Shown piece after piece: positions 10,868-21,100 of a DNA stretch of 64,000 nucleotides. The notes below the pieces were generated by a model that was given only the letters and a program-made list of their open reading frames with translations, was not told the origin of the DNA and searched no databases. The first letter of the stretch is position 1; every line of letters begins with the position of its first letter. Both the position numbers and the translations under genes were made by a program. This DNA comes from Terfezia claveryi (lineage: Eukaryota; Ascomycota; Pezizomycetes; Pezizales; Pezizaceae): the NCBI GenBank assembly GCA_015179025.1, contig WHUX01000166.1:56019-120018 (forward strand), read 5' to 3'.

Positions 10868-11115
10868 CATCAGTAAGAAAAAAGTGGCATCAGGACGCCA
10901 GGTGGTGTCTCTAGGAGACAGGGTTGTCTCTTGTATCTTTTATATTTTTTGTGTCTCCTGTGTGTTTCATGAGTGTCTTCTATGTATCTTCTGGTGTCTC
11001 CTAGTATCTCCAGGAGACACTAGGAGACATTCTACCAATTGTAGAGACATATCTTGTCTCCAGTAGCATTACTATCTCTTGAGACACTAGAGACAAACTA
11101 TTTTCTTTCCTAATG
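10868..11115 (+). mobile_element. CATCAG-family MITE, 248 bp, TSD CC
   Basis: The left end CATCAGTAAGAAAAAAGT and the inverted right end (CATTAGGAAAGAAAA on the other strand) delimit 248 bp. CC flanks it at 10866-10867 and 11116-11117. The opposite fold-back arm (about 12025-12060, minus) is the empty site: it reads TTATGCTTCACTTGAACC where this copy reads TTATACC[MITE]CCCACTTGAACC. The interior is made of GTGTCTCC/GGAGACAC words that can fold back. Nearly all differences from the 26723 copy are transitions. Confidence 0.85.
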
Positions 11116-11499
11116 CCCACTTGAACCACCTCCTTCTGATATTGCCTTCCTAGCATCCTTAACCACTATAGTGAGGTCTCTAATAGACTTAGAAGTACTG
11201 ATATTTCCCCTTTTGGGCTTCAATAGTCCCTTTAGTAGAGAGGGTATCCTAGTCACTTCAAAAGGCATTTCAGCCCCTCATGATAACTATATATTCATAA
11301 TTAACCTAGTATATAACTTGGCTGCTCTCACCTCTAACTTAGGAGCTCTAGTAGTACCTAAATTAGTATTCTTTAGGTTCTCTTAGAATCTTACCAAACT
11401 GTATTCCTAGCTTGTAACTAATCTAAAGCCAAACCTATTCAATAGTCAATCTGATTTCTAAGTTAGAGTAAAACCCAGTATTTAATCTAGCTATGAATC

Positions 11500-11575
11500 T
11501 AGTATTAAACCTAGCATTAAACCTAGTATTGAACCTAGCATTGAACCTAGTATTGAACCTACATCAAACTTTAGT
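11500..11575. repeat. 15-bp degenerate tandem repeat
   Basis: About five units of the type CCTAGTATTGAA/CCTAGCATTAAA lie in the loop of the fold-back element. Confidence 0.7.
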
Positions 11576-13090
11576 ATGTAATATAGTGTCCAGTATTGAG
11601 ACTCCTACTATCTAATCTAACTAACAACTCAGATATCATATTTCATTAACTATGCAGTATCTAACCCTGCTGCTCTCTCAGATTTTAACTTAACCTAAGT
11701 ATTAACCTAATTTTCAACCAAATATCGAACTCTAGAGATCTCTTAGCATCTAACCCAAATATGGTCTAACCCAGATAAGGTCCAACTTAAAAGCCTTTGT
11801 AGACTCGAGTACCTTTTGTAGTACCCAGTCAGGCAGCCCATGTATATGGAAGTTAGTATGTGCTAATATCTATGGCTATAAGGGGCTGAAATACATTTCA
11901 AGGTAACTAGAATACCCTCCCTACAAGGGACTATTGAAGCCTAAAAGGGGAGGTATTAGTCCTTCTAAGTCTATTGGAGACCTCACTATAATAGTTAAGA
12001 ATACCAAAAAGGTGGCATTAAAGGGAGGTGGTTCAAGTGAAGCATAAGTAAAGAGGATTTGGTTAAATAAATAAGAATTCTCTAAATTACTTATTTTTCA
12101 AAGGTAGGTGCTCTTATTAGAGCCATACTCTGGTACTATAACTTAGGCTTCTACTATAAGAGCTATTCTAATATAGATATAGACCCTTGGTTTAGCTCTC
12201 TATAATATCTATTCACTTGTTAGCAAGCTGCTCAGCTGATAGGGTAGATTAAAGGAGGAAAAGGAAGGTCATCGAAGAGGTCATATTAGAAGGTATGTTA
12301 CCTAGCATAGGGTTAATTTTGCCAGGATGTAAAGGCAACCATCTTGTAGAGTGTAGTTGTTTCTATAATTATATATTAAGTCGGAACAAGTTACTTATCA
12401 TAGTTCTTGCTATACTATGAATTGTGGCTCAAGACACTTAGCTACAGGGGTATTCATTAGCCCATCCCTATTCATTAATAGGCCTTAGAGGGTAGATACT
12501 AAATGTCGAAATCAGCAGAACGAGAGCACTGCTGTGCTGTAATATACTGGTTTGAAGGTTGCATCGAAAGTTGGAGGTAGAGAAGTCTAAGAAGCTGGAA
12601 ATACCAAGATGTCCAGCATACCAAGCTTGTAGCGCAAGTAAGAAATACCACCTACAACAAGCTGACCGGCTGAAGGCCGCTTCCGCACTTGTAGTAAATA
12701 AGCATATTTCCGTTACTAGAATAGTCTTATTTTTTTTGCTTAGTCACCATATATATGCTTGTAACTAGAGTAGCACTAAACTATAACTAGAGGTTTATCG
12801 ATAAGAAATGTGCCAACCAGACTAGAAATAACCTCAACAGAATACGCTTATGCTATATCTTACAACACGCAACACATACAACACACACAATATTCAATAC
12901 AACATAAACTACATTTCTATGTCTTCTGCAAAGAGTTCTTGTTCTGCACCGTCAGCCATAGTCAGAGGTAGAACCTCAGAGTATACAGACATATGCAAAA
13001 TAAAACTGGAGTGACATATTAAACGATGGTTCGAATTCGAAAACGCAAGTAAAGAACTGACGCAGTCGCCAAGGTGATCCCTCGGTCAAT

Positions 13091-13228
13091 ACCACTACCT
13101 TACAAGATGCACTCAAGTATGAGAAAAAACGGATCGAAATTCTTGAGATGGAACGCAGGCAGCAGCATGTGCAGCGCAGGATAACTGATTTTTTGGGTAC
13201 TTCTAGAGCATCCTCCTCCTCTTCCTGA
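13091..13228 (+). pseudogene. C-terminal fragment of a pogo-like transposase with a PIP-box-like tail
   Basis: A 45-codon open stretch ends at TGA (13226-13228). It is strongly charged (ALKYEKKRIEILEMERR) and carries QRRITDFLG just before a Ser-rich tail. Basic helices followed by a Q..I..F. motif close to the C terminus occur in pogo-type transposases, where a PCNA-interacting motif is known. Here the second aromatic of a canonical PIP box is Leu. Its position 150 bp inside the right TIR fits a transposase 3' end. The rest of the gene has not been found and is presumed lost or mutated beyond recognition. Confidence 0.4.
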
Positions 13229-13383
13229 TGTCTCTCTGTTATTTGTATGCATGTCCAGTATTTATTGCATCATTCCGGAGGCTTTCCTACCTAGTAATAA
13301 ATTTCTCTAGTTATAAGCATATATTGGTTATAAGCATACCTTCCCACGTCCTGACAATATGCTTGTAACGAGAGTCGTCTGTA

Positions 13384-14029
13384 CAAAGAAGTTAAAAAGA
13401 AAATTTTTGAAAAAGAAGAACTGGGAAACGAAACCTACAATCCTGGCGAGCAAAGCTAGATGACACAGTCGATCCATCTTGCCGTACTTGCGGTAGACGT
13501 GTGAGGAAGGCCGGATTCGGACCTACGAACGCAATTGCATTCACCAGGATAGTTCCCAACTACACCATCCACTCCCCCATGTGGTACATCCTACCACAGT
13601 GGTGATAAGCTACCATGTCTTGGCTAATAAGATCATCATCAATGCAAACACTACCAACATGACAACCATACTACCACAATAAAGGGACTACGAAGGAGAC
13701 CTCTCCTCAGCTCAACTGGTTCCTACACACGAGGCCTCGCCCGAAACCTCCTCTCACTCAGCTCCTTTCATCATCATCTTTAAAGCGTGCTCGTGGGTAC
13801 AAACACTCCCCAAACATCCATATGCCTGGAGCTTTTTGAGCAAACTCCAATCTCAGCTCACAGTAGAACGGAGAGTTGCGACAACTTGCGTGCCAACCAG
13901 ACTAACAACTTGCTTTTCCCTGTTCACACGGAGCGTGCCCACAACCATCTACTACAGCACTTAGCAATTAAGGCCGACACATCTTTTACTCACACCATTG
14001 ACGCCTCAGCTCACAACCCCAAGTCACTA
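13384..14029. other. Gene-free region between two DNA transposons
   Basis: No convincing gene. GTGCCAACCAGACTA occurs near 13889, one of many dispersed copies of this word in the window. A short stretch near 13455-13520 (LDDTVDPSCRTCGRR in one frame) faintly resembles a Cys-rich reverse transcriptase tail but is too short to call. Confidence 0.35.
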
Positions 14030-14593
14030 GTGGTGGTCACTTCTTATTTGCAATAGCGAAAATTGCAATAACGAAGCGCCTTGGCACCTTGGCGCCCACT
14101 ATGATTGGCCAGGCTCGTTATTGCAATTGTTATTACAACTCAAACTCGTAAATGCACTCTCGAGTGCATTAACGAGAAATATTTGAATTGCAATAGCAAT
14201 AACGAGCCTTAGTCATCAGGCAAACCAACTTCATCAAGCACAGCAAAATTCAGAGATCTATCCGAACACCTCGATCCCCAATGTCCTCGAAAGCGACAAA
14301 TTTCTCCAACCCTCACAAGCGATGTCCTCAACCCCGCAAAGCCAAACAGCGATGTCTTCAACCGGTATGGAGAGCCAGGATGTGAAGGGGCGCACGTGGA
14401 ATAAAGAGGACGTTGAAAGACTTGTTGCATGGATGGAAGATCATCAGGACAAGTGTAATTAGAATCATAATAGAATACGCATAGAGGTGGTCACTTGTTA
14501 ATTACAAATTTTTATAGTTTAGGCTTAGTTTAGAACTGCCAAGGCGCTTCGTTATTGCAATTGTCGTTATTGCAAATAAGAAGTGACCACCAC
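14030..14593. mobile_element. 564-bp element with 57-bp terminal inverted repeats, TA target duplication
   Basis: Both ends start GTGGTGGTCACTTCTTAT and stay paired for about 57 bp with two mismatches, ending near GCGCCTTGGCA. TA flanks both sides (14028-14029, 14594-14595). A 5-bp CACTA duplication offset by 3 bp is also possible because of the GTG repeats. The TIR contains GCAATAACGAAG, reminiscent of pogo-type ends. The interior includes a TGCACTCTCGAGTGCA near-palindrome and a 46-codon ORF. The near-identical TIRs suggest a fairly recent insertion. Confidence 0.75.
14322..14462 (+). CDS. 46-aa ORF with a partial Myb/SANT-like helix
   Basis: The ORF lies wholly inside the 564-bp inverted-repeat element. 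The N-terminal half is Ser/Thr/Gln-rich. The C-terminal half reads GRTWNKEDVERLVAWMEDH, which resembles the first helix of the Myb/SANT-like domain of fungal transposon-encoded proteins (pattern W..ED...LV.WME). The ORF stops 4 residues later, so the rest of the domain is missing: it is either a truncated relic of a larger autonomous element or a mini-protein. Expression is unknown. Confidence 0.35.
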   Translation: MSSTPQSQTAMSSTGMESQDVKGRTWNKEDVERLVAWMEDHQDKCN

Positions 14594-14682
14594 TACTATT
14601 ATCTATCATTGCTAAGGCTCTTGACGCTCGTACTTCCATTCCTTAAAGCTCGAATTCCACTCTACATTGTCAATATCCCATC

Positions 14683-15320
14683 TGTAAGGAAGTGGCTTAC
14701 TCATACCCTATGACTAACCCTCTCCCTCACAAATGTATTTCTTATGTATTTTCTTACTAAGCAAGCATCTCAAAACACACAACATTCTGTGTGCTGTCTG
14801 CCTTGCTAATATTTCACATGCTTTCACATGTTATCACATGCTTTCACATGCTTTCACATGCTTTCACATGTATAAGTCTAAGTTAAGACTTAACCTATTT
14901 TGTACTAGATAGTATTTGGAAGTACTATCTAGAGGATCAGATGATGTAGATCTTTATCACATGTAAGGGTCAGATGATGGTGCACTGCCTCAGCACTGCC
15001 CCAGCACTGCCCCGGTGGAAACATATATAGTCCCCTGAATTTCCCTTCAGTTGGACAGATAGTTAGAACTGAGAACATAGTTAGAGTACAATCAATATAG
15101 AAGTTCCACTGGTTAATTTCTAAGTGCCTTTGGCACTCCTATACTACTTTACCTATTACAGTAATCTTATGCTACTGGTAATAACTTTAATAGTGAGGAT
15201 AAACAATACACTATTAGTAATCTACTTTGTAGTATACATTACTAGCCTGAGATTATCTGATTAGATTAGATCCTTATCTAATCTAATCTGATTGTCCAGT
15301 CCCCCATACAACACTTTACA
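14683..15320 (+). repeat. 5' LTR of gypsy copy A
   Basis: It starts TGTAAGGAAGTGG and ends AACACTTTACA. U3 carries a 10-bp tandem repeat (CTTTCACATG/TTATCACATG) with one unit more than in the 3' LTR. CATATATAG near 15021 is a plausible TATA element. An AT-rich inverted repeat, TCTGATTAGATTAGA/TCTAATCTAATCTGA, lies near 15257-15293. Confidence 0.92.
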
Positions 15321-15755
15321 TTTTTTTAACCTAAGAACTTGATTCTTACCTAACTAGGAAGGCCTGATCAACCTTACCTAATCAACAAAGTTTCTACCAA
15401 CAAGAGTAGAAACTAGAGCCAGTATAAGCCTATAGCACAAAGCATAGTAGCACCAAAGTCTGACAGTCAGCAGTAAGACTATCCTCCAAATAGCAACAGT
15501 AAGACTATTCAACAAATAGCAATCAGTAAAAGCCTACAAGAAGTAGCACAATCCTGAAACTGGCTACAGGATCAGCAAGAAAGGCTTTACATAAGCAAAA
15601 TAGGGCTAAATTGTATAAGCCAATTGGATATAACTACCTACCCAGCTATAAGAAGTTAATTGATAGCAAGAAAAGGGCAAGGAAGGCAGCTGCAACTTAT
15701 TTTAAGAATAAGAAAGAGCAGGAAAAGTTAGAAAAGGTAGCAAAGGAAAACAAAA

Positions 15756-16238
15756 CTACCTAATTTGGAAACTCTGAGACCTGGAAACTGCTTCAGAAGT
15801 CCAATAAGGGTGTGGATTATAGGAACAAGTCCTATCAACATCCAAACTCCAGAGAGTATCCCATCCCCACTCTCTACCTAGCCTAAAGAAAAATTGGGAA
15901 TTCTCCCAGTAAGCAGAACAAGGGAAGTTTCTGTACCTCTCCCTCCAAAAAGAACACAAGTACCTAGCAGTCCAACTCCTATCCTTCCACTCAACCTTCT
16001 TTCCAGCATTTAAAGGAAACCCTGCTCCAACAACAATCTCATCAACAAAAGTAACCCTTTTACCCTTCAACCTCCTCTCTCCCTTAACATAGTCAACCTT
16101 GGTATCAGAAGCAACAGAAAGAGGATAAGAAGGAAGTTGATAAGAAACAGATCCTTCCTCATCAGGATCCACCTTAAAGAAAGCAGGAATAGAAGAAACA
16201 GAGTCCAAGGAATCAGTGGTATAATATCTGATAGACAT
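15756..16238 (-). CDS. Antisense ORF between 5' LTR and gag, unknown function
   Basis: 160 codons from an ATG at 16238. The open frame extends further upstream (to 16610) but there it is only the complement of gag. The ATG shares the tetranucleotide CATG (16236-16239) with the gag ATG, so the two genes diverge from one point. The protein is rich in aromatic residues and Arg, with SYQLPSYPLS, KGKRVTFVDE and YWENSQFFFRLG segments, and has no domain I recognise. The decayed copy has the same ORF at 34790-35272, exactly the same 483-nt length, with two nonsense changes. Family knowledge does not predict an antisense gene here. It may be an accessory protein, or a chance frame in the leader. Confidence 0.5.
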   Translation of the reverse strand: MSIRYYTTDSLDSVSSIPAFFKVDPDEEGSVSYQLPSYPLSVASDTKVDYVKGERRLKGKRVTFVDEIVVGAGFPLNAGKKVEWKDRSWTARYLCSFWRERYRNFPCSAYWENSQFFFRLGREWGWDTLWSLDVDRTCSYNPHPYWTSEAVSRSQSFQIR

Positions 16239-18192
16239 GGAGACTCCTAGACAAAAAAGTACTAGTGTAATGGAAGGAGGAGCTAGGTCTAAGAAAGGCA
16301 GGAGAAAGGCAATGACAAGTGAGGAGCTAGAAGCACTCAAGACTAAGTTAGTCAATACCCCTAAAAAGAAAGTTCCAGCTGGGAAAGACATTCCAGAAAG
16401 GGAAATGGAGACAAGGGAAATAGTCATTGGGCCTAATTCATCAATGCCTGAAGTAAGGATTGTAACACCTCCTGCAACAAAAGCCTTTTGGGACAAAAAT
16501 GAGTCATCATGGTACCAAAGGATATCACAGGTATTTATATACCTAACAATAAACAACATGTTGTCAAAAAGGAAAAAGGAACTATTAGCTGAAGCAGCAG
16601 AAAAGTTCATGATTTTTCAACAGAAAGAACAATTTGACAAGTCAGTTCAAATGGACTTTCAACTCTCATCTACCTCAAAGGCAGTATGGCCTTACCCTAC
16701 CTATAACCCATGTAAAGGAGTTCCATGGCTAGCATTAAACTGGCCTTTCCTGACACAGTACATGCTTATGGGTAACCTTTATGACCTGGAAACTCCAGAA
16801 ATAGTGCCTCCAATAACAGAACCTGTACAAAGTCATGAGGAAATAGGAAGGAAACTGTTTGGAGCTGGAGGCAAGGGTAAGGAGAAAAGTGTGCAGTATG
16901 AGGAAGAGAAAGATGAGGATTATGAAACAGATATAGAGGAAATATCTAAAAAAGACATGCCACCACCACCTAAAGACAGGAAAAAGCCAACACATACCAA
17001 AAAGGGTAAGACTCCTGACAAGAAGTCTAGAAGGAGTTCTAGTGGTGTGGCTGGAGGTGGCAGTGAGGACCCAGGATCTGGATCTGAGGGTGATGAGTTA
17101 GACAATGGCTCTGATGATGACAGGAAGAAAAGGTCAACTAGAGAACCTAGCCCTTACCACTTGGAATGGTCTAAAAAGACTGGTCAAAAGATACCAACAC
17201 AACAAGTCAGCAAATCCCTTGTCAAGAAAGCAAACAAACTTGCAAAAATTCCCAATCCTCCAATGATTGATGGAGTATCAGAGAAATGGAGGGACCAAAC
17301 TACCTTTGACAATTATGTGCAACAGTTGCAGAAGTGGGTAGAATATCAAGGGATGGATATAGCAAGTTGGGAAAGTCTGGACAGAGCAAGCTTTATGTTT
17401 GAGAAGAGTGCTCAGACTTGGTATAATCAGTATTGCTCTGAAAAGGAAGAAGTTGAGGACAGGAATTTCCATGAATTTATGTTAAAACTGAGAGGTAAAC
17501 TCATCTCTACAGTGGCACCTGAAGTTCTATGGAAACAGTACCTGTCACACCATCAGAGGCCAGATGTTACTGTCATGCAGTATGCACAGAACCTGGAAGA
17601 ATTCAAAATTAAGTGCAAGGATCTGAATGGTAAAGACATGATAAGTGATCATGCACTAAAAATGAAACTAGTAGATGGACTAGTACCCCTGCTTAGGGCT
17701 AAAGTCAAAGGATTGATATCATATGAGTCAACCTTTGAAGAAATATTGAATAAGATTGCAGTCCAGGAGGATGTACTGAAACAGGAAACTAAATCCTTGC
17801 ACAGCACCAAAAGAAGGCTGATAGGCAATGGGGTCCTGGTAAACCTATGGAATGGACTAAGTCTGAATTCAAATTGCCTGAAAAAGTGGCTAAGAATGCA
17901 GCTAAAGTGGCAGGCAAGAAAGGTGGACCAGGTGGTCTCTATGGGAACTTCCCTAGTGCCAGAAAGGATAAAACTAAGTATACCCCTTATGGTGAACAAG
18001 AGAGAAAGAGGGAAGAGGCTGCAAGAACAGGGTCCTGTTATCACTGTGGCAAACAGGGTCATACTTCCAGGGATTGCCCTAATAGGAAGGTGTCTTCAGC
18101 TTACCAATATATGGGATCTAGACCAGGAGTCAGAAGATTCCCACCTTATCAACCATTCAGACCTAAGCCAACTTGGCCCCCACAGAAAGTGA
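16237..18192 (+). CDS. gag: Gag (5' part of gag-pol) of gypsy copy A
   Basis: 651-codon frame starting METPRQKSTSVMEGG. An acidic/basic low-complexity region (about residues 210-310) precedes a Retrotrans_gag-like capsid region around residues 370-510 (WYNQYCSEKEEV, HHQRPDVTVMQYAQNLEEF). Homology stops at about 17800, where the copy lacks one A found in the decayed copy (CTTGCACAGC here, CTTGCAACAGC there). After that point the true continuation is in the next frame, so the last 130 residues are out-of-frame. Gag would form the intracellular virus-like particle. Gag and pol were therefore probably one continuous frame in the parent element. Confidence 0.85.
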   Translation: METPRQKSTSVMEGGARSKKGRRKAMTSEELEALKTKLVNTPKKKVPAGKDIPEREMETREIVIGPNSSMPEVRIVTPPATKAFWDKNESSWYQRISQVFIYLTINNMLSKRKKELLAEAAEKFMIFQQKEQFDKSVQMDFQLSSTSKAVWPYPTYNPCKGVPWLALNWPFLTQYMLMGNLYDLETPEIVPPITEPVQSHEEIGRKLFGAGGKGKEKSVQYEEEKDEDYETDIEEISKKDMPPPPKDRKKPTHTKKGKTPDKKSRRSSSGVAGGGSEDPGSGSEGDELDNGSDDDRKKRSTREPSPYHLEWSKKTGQKIPTQQVSKSLVKKANKLAKIPNPPMIDGVSEKWRDQTTFDNYVQQLQKWVEYQGMDIASWESLDRASFMFEKSAQTWYNQYCSEKEEVEDRNFHEFMLKLRGKLISTVAPEVLWKQYLSHHQRPDVTVMQYAQNLEEFKIKCKDLNGKDMISDHALKMKLVDGLVPLLRAKVKGLISYESTFEEILNKIAVQEDVLKQETKSLHSTKRRLIGNGVLVNLWNGLSLNSNCLKKWLRMQLKWQARKVDQVVSMGTSLVPERIKLSIPLMVNKRERGKRLQEQGPVITVANRVILPGIALIGRCLQLTNIWDLDQESEDSHLINHSDLSQLGPHRK

Positions 18193-21100
18193 AAACAGCT
18201 TATCAGGAGATTGATGTGAAACAACAAGAGTCAGCTGCACTTCAGGTTATGAGAAACCCTAATGACTCAAGGAAGTTCTTAGTGCCAGAAAGCCATAGAA
18301 CTTCTAATGCAGCTGAAATTAAAATTAATGGACATATTGCTTATGCACTATTTGATCCATGTACATCAGGTGGAGACCTGATATCAGCAAATTATTGTCA
18401 GCTGTTTAATATACCCTTGAAAGAGATCAGCAAGAAACCTCTAGAAACTGCAATTAAAGGCAGCAGATCTCAAATGACAAATACAGCAACAGTCACAGTA
18501 AATCTACAAGGATACCAAGAAACTAGGACATTCTATGTGGCCAACCTGAAAGACTGGGATGTTATATTTGGGGAACCTGCTCTGAGGGATTATAAAGCAA
18601 TTATGAATGTCAAAGATAATGCAATTACTATACAACCCACAGGCAGGACAAGGATTGATATTAATATGCTCAAAACCAAGGATACACTTAGAAGAGTCAC
18701 AACTGCAGCTATGAATATAGGCAGGACAGAAGAAGATTGGTTCAAAAGGGATGATCCAATGGCTATTGTGACTGAAGTTGGAGGTAGATTAATACACCAC
18801 CCAAAACCAACTACAGCAATACCTTGGATACAGGATGATCTGTCAGAAGACCTAGAAGAAGACCAAGAATGGTCACAAGAGTGGTTTGACTCATCAGATT
18901 GGTCAGAGCTAGAAGATGATGGAAGCTCTCCAGTCATTACAAATGCAGTTAATCTGGAAGAAGTGGAGTTTAATATATTTGAAGAATTCCCTGAACTATT
19001 CCCAGAAGATAAGCCAACTGCATTACCACCAATCAGAGAACCTTATGACATCATGCAACATAAAATTATAGTTCCTGATGGTGCAACTTGGGAACCTGCA
19101 TACTATACAAACTATACAAGGTTTCTGGATCAAGTGACTGAGAAAATGAGGACAGAGCTAGAATCTGGAAGGATAGTACCATCTAGCTCACTCAACAGTA
19201 TCCTTATGTTTACACAGCCTAAAAGGGATTTAGATAAGAATGGCAAACAACAAGCCAGATTCTTATTGCACTGTGTACCTAGAAATAAGCTAGTACAAAA
19301 GGATAAAACACCCATGCCAAATATCAAAGCAATACTGGACTGGATAGCTAGCAAGGAATATATTTCAGCAGCTGATCTGGCAGATGGCTATCACAATATT
19401 AGGCATGCACATGAATCAGTAAAACATAGCACCTTTACAAATCATCTAGGGAAATTTGACTCATTGGTCATGCAGCAGGGTGATTGCAATGCACCTGCAA
19501 CCATGATGAGGGCTATGAACTGGTTATTAAGGGATTATATTGGAAAGACTGTCATGGTTTATTTAGATGACATTCTAATTGGCACAGATACCCTGGAGGA
19601 ACATAAAGAAGTGTTGAGAGGGATCTGCAGGATATTGGCTAGAGAAAAGTTTTTCTTCAACAAAAAGAAATGCCAAATCCTGGCTCCAAGGCTGAAGGTA
19701 CTGGGATTCATTGTCACCAAACAAGGGTTAGAAATGGATCCAGAAAAAATCAACTCAATAGCAAATTACCCAATCCCTGACTCAAAAAAGAAATTGCAAA
19801 AGTTTCTGGGGATGGTTAATTACTTGAGAAGGTTTTGTCCAGAATTGGGAGCTGTAGCCAAACCACTATCAGAATTGCAAGGGTCAACAAAGAAGCACAT
19901 GTGGACTCCCTTGCATAATGAGTCATTTGTGAGAGTTAAAGAGCTAATAATGAGCAATAAGGTGCTCAAGCCAATTAATCATGACTCAGGCCTTCCAATC
20001 TATTTAATTACTGATGCCAGTAATACAGGGATTTCAGGATGGATTGGCCAAATGGAGAATGGTGTTATCAGGCCAGCAGAATTTCACTCTAGGAAATTAA
20101 ATGATGGACAAATGAATTACACAACAACTGATAAGGAATTATTAGCAATTGTTGACTCACTGAGGTATTTCAGGCCTGAACTACAGGGTCACAAAGTGAT
20201 CATCCAAACAGATCACAAACCCTTAGTCACATTTATGGATAGTATCCCTGAAAGTCAGATGAAGAGAAGGTGGCAAGAGACTATGAGTCAGTTTGACCTA
20301 ACCCTAGAATACATTCAGGGCAAGGACAACCACATAGCAGATGTACTGTCCAGAGGAGTATATAGTCCCTCTGGAACCCCCTCTACTGGACAGTCTTCTC
20401 ACCACACAACTGCCTTACTACAACATCCAGTAGTAACCAACCACCTCTCTGTTCCACTACAAACTTTCAAGAAAACTCCTCCCCCACATTCTCCATCACC
20501 ACCAATGCCTTCCCCAAACCAGCTCAGATTAGAGGAGCCACTGGGAGACCAGTGTCCCACCAATTCTTGGGAGACAATCTCCCAACACCATCAAAGGAGA
20601 AGGAGACTCCCTCCTCTCCAAATCACCACTACCAACCTCCCACCAAGACAGGTGCAGGAGGTTGATCCTACCAGGCCTGTCTGGCATGACAGAGAAGGCC
20701 TAAATGCAGTCTTTGAGGCTGAAAGGTACCAACCAACAGTTGAAGATGATCCTGAACCTGATGAATCTAACACACCACAAAGAAATTTCAGGCTCAGAAG
20801 GCTCCAGCAGGAGCCAGCAGCAGTCCAAACTGCTGCCACCACTACCAGGGCCCAGGCCCAACAGCAACAACAACAGGAGGAAGAGAGAGGAAGGTCAGTT
20901 ACAAGAAAACCCAAGTTTCAAGTGGTTATTAACAAAGAGCCTAGTACCTCCTCTCCCTCTACCATTGCTGCCCCTGAGGCAGAGGACCCACAGGAATGGA
21001 CCCTTGTGGATGAGTCCTCTGACTCAGATGAACCTGAGGAATGGGAAAGAGCCAGGGAACCCATGACTACAGAACAAATGGAACAGTCCTTGAGAAGGGC

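Larger units (their letters stand above)
10426..12481. mobile_element. Fold-back element with arms of 0.6-0.85 kb
   Basis: 10426-11290 and 11870-12481 are inverted copies of each other at roughly 80% or better by eye. Both outer ends read CTATTAATGAAT, then a GGCTAA..ATTACCC block and TGTAGCTAAGTGTCT. The length difference between arms is explained by a 248-bp MITE in the left arm. The loop (11.29-11.87 kb) contains a 15-bp tandem repeat, CTAGTATTGAAC-like. The flanks CTTTAGAAG and, one base out, CCTTAGAGG could be a decayed 9-bp duplication. No coding capacity is apparent. Confidence 0.65.
9253..13381. mobile_element. Pogo-like (Tc1/mariner superfamily) transposon, decayed and containing nested insertions
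   Basis: The left end CAGATGACTCTTGTTAC and the inverted right end CAGACGACTCTCGTTAC match except at two positions and continue AAGCATA. Both are bordered by TA (9251-9252, 13382-13383), the Tc1/mariner target duplication. TIRs of the CAG..GACTCTCGTTA type are typical of pogo-like elements. A C-terminal transposase fragment lies just inside the right end (13091-13228). A second copy of the end motif (GCTTGTAACTAGAGTAG near 12757) suggests an internal duplication. The left kilobase is very AT-rich with no readable transposase. A fold-back element (10426-12481) is inserted in the middle. Confidence 0.65.

Noticed and set aside
13455..13520. Cys-containing fragment resembling a LINE reverse transcriptase tail
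   Set aside because: About 20 residues with two Cys are not enough to support a call.
16239..16610. N-terminal extension of the antisense ORF to an ATG at 16610
   Set aside because: That part is the complement of gag codons. The copy-B comparison supports a start at the CATG shared with gag.
17780..18192. Programmed -1 frameshift between gag and pol
   Set aside because: The paralogous copy has one extra base at the same place, which keeps gag and pol in one frame. No slippery heptamer with downstream structure is evident.
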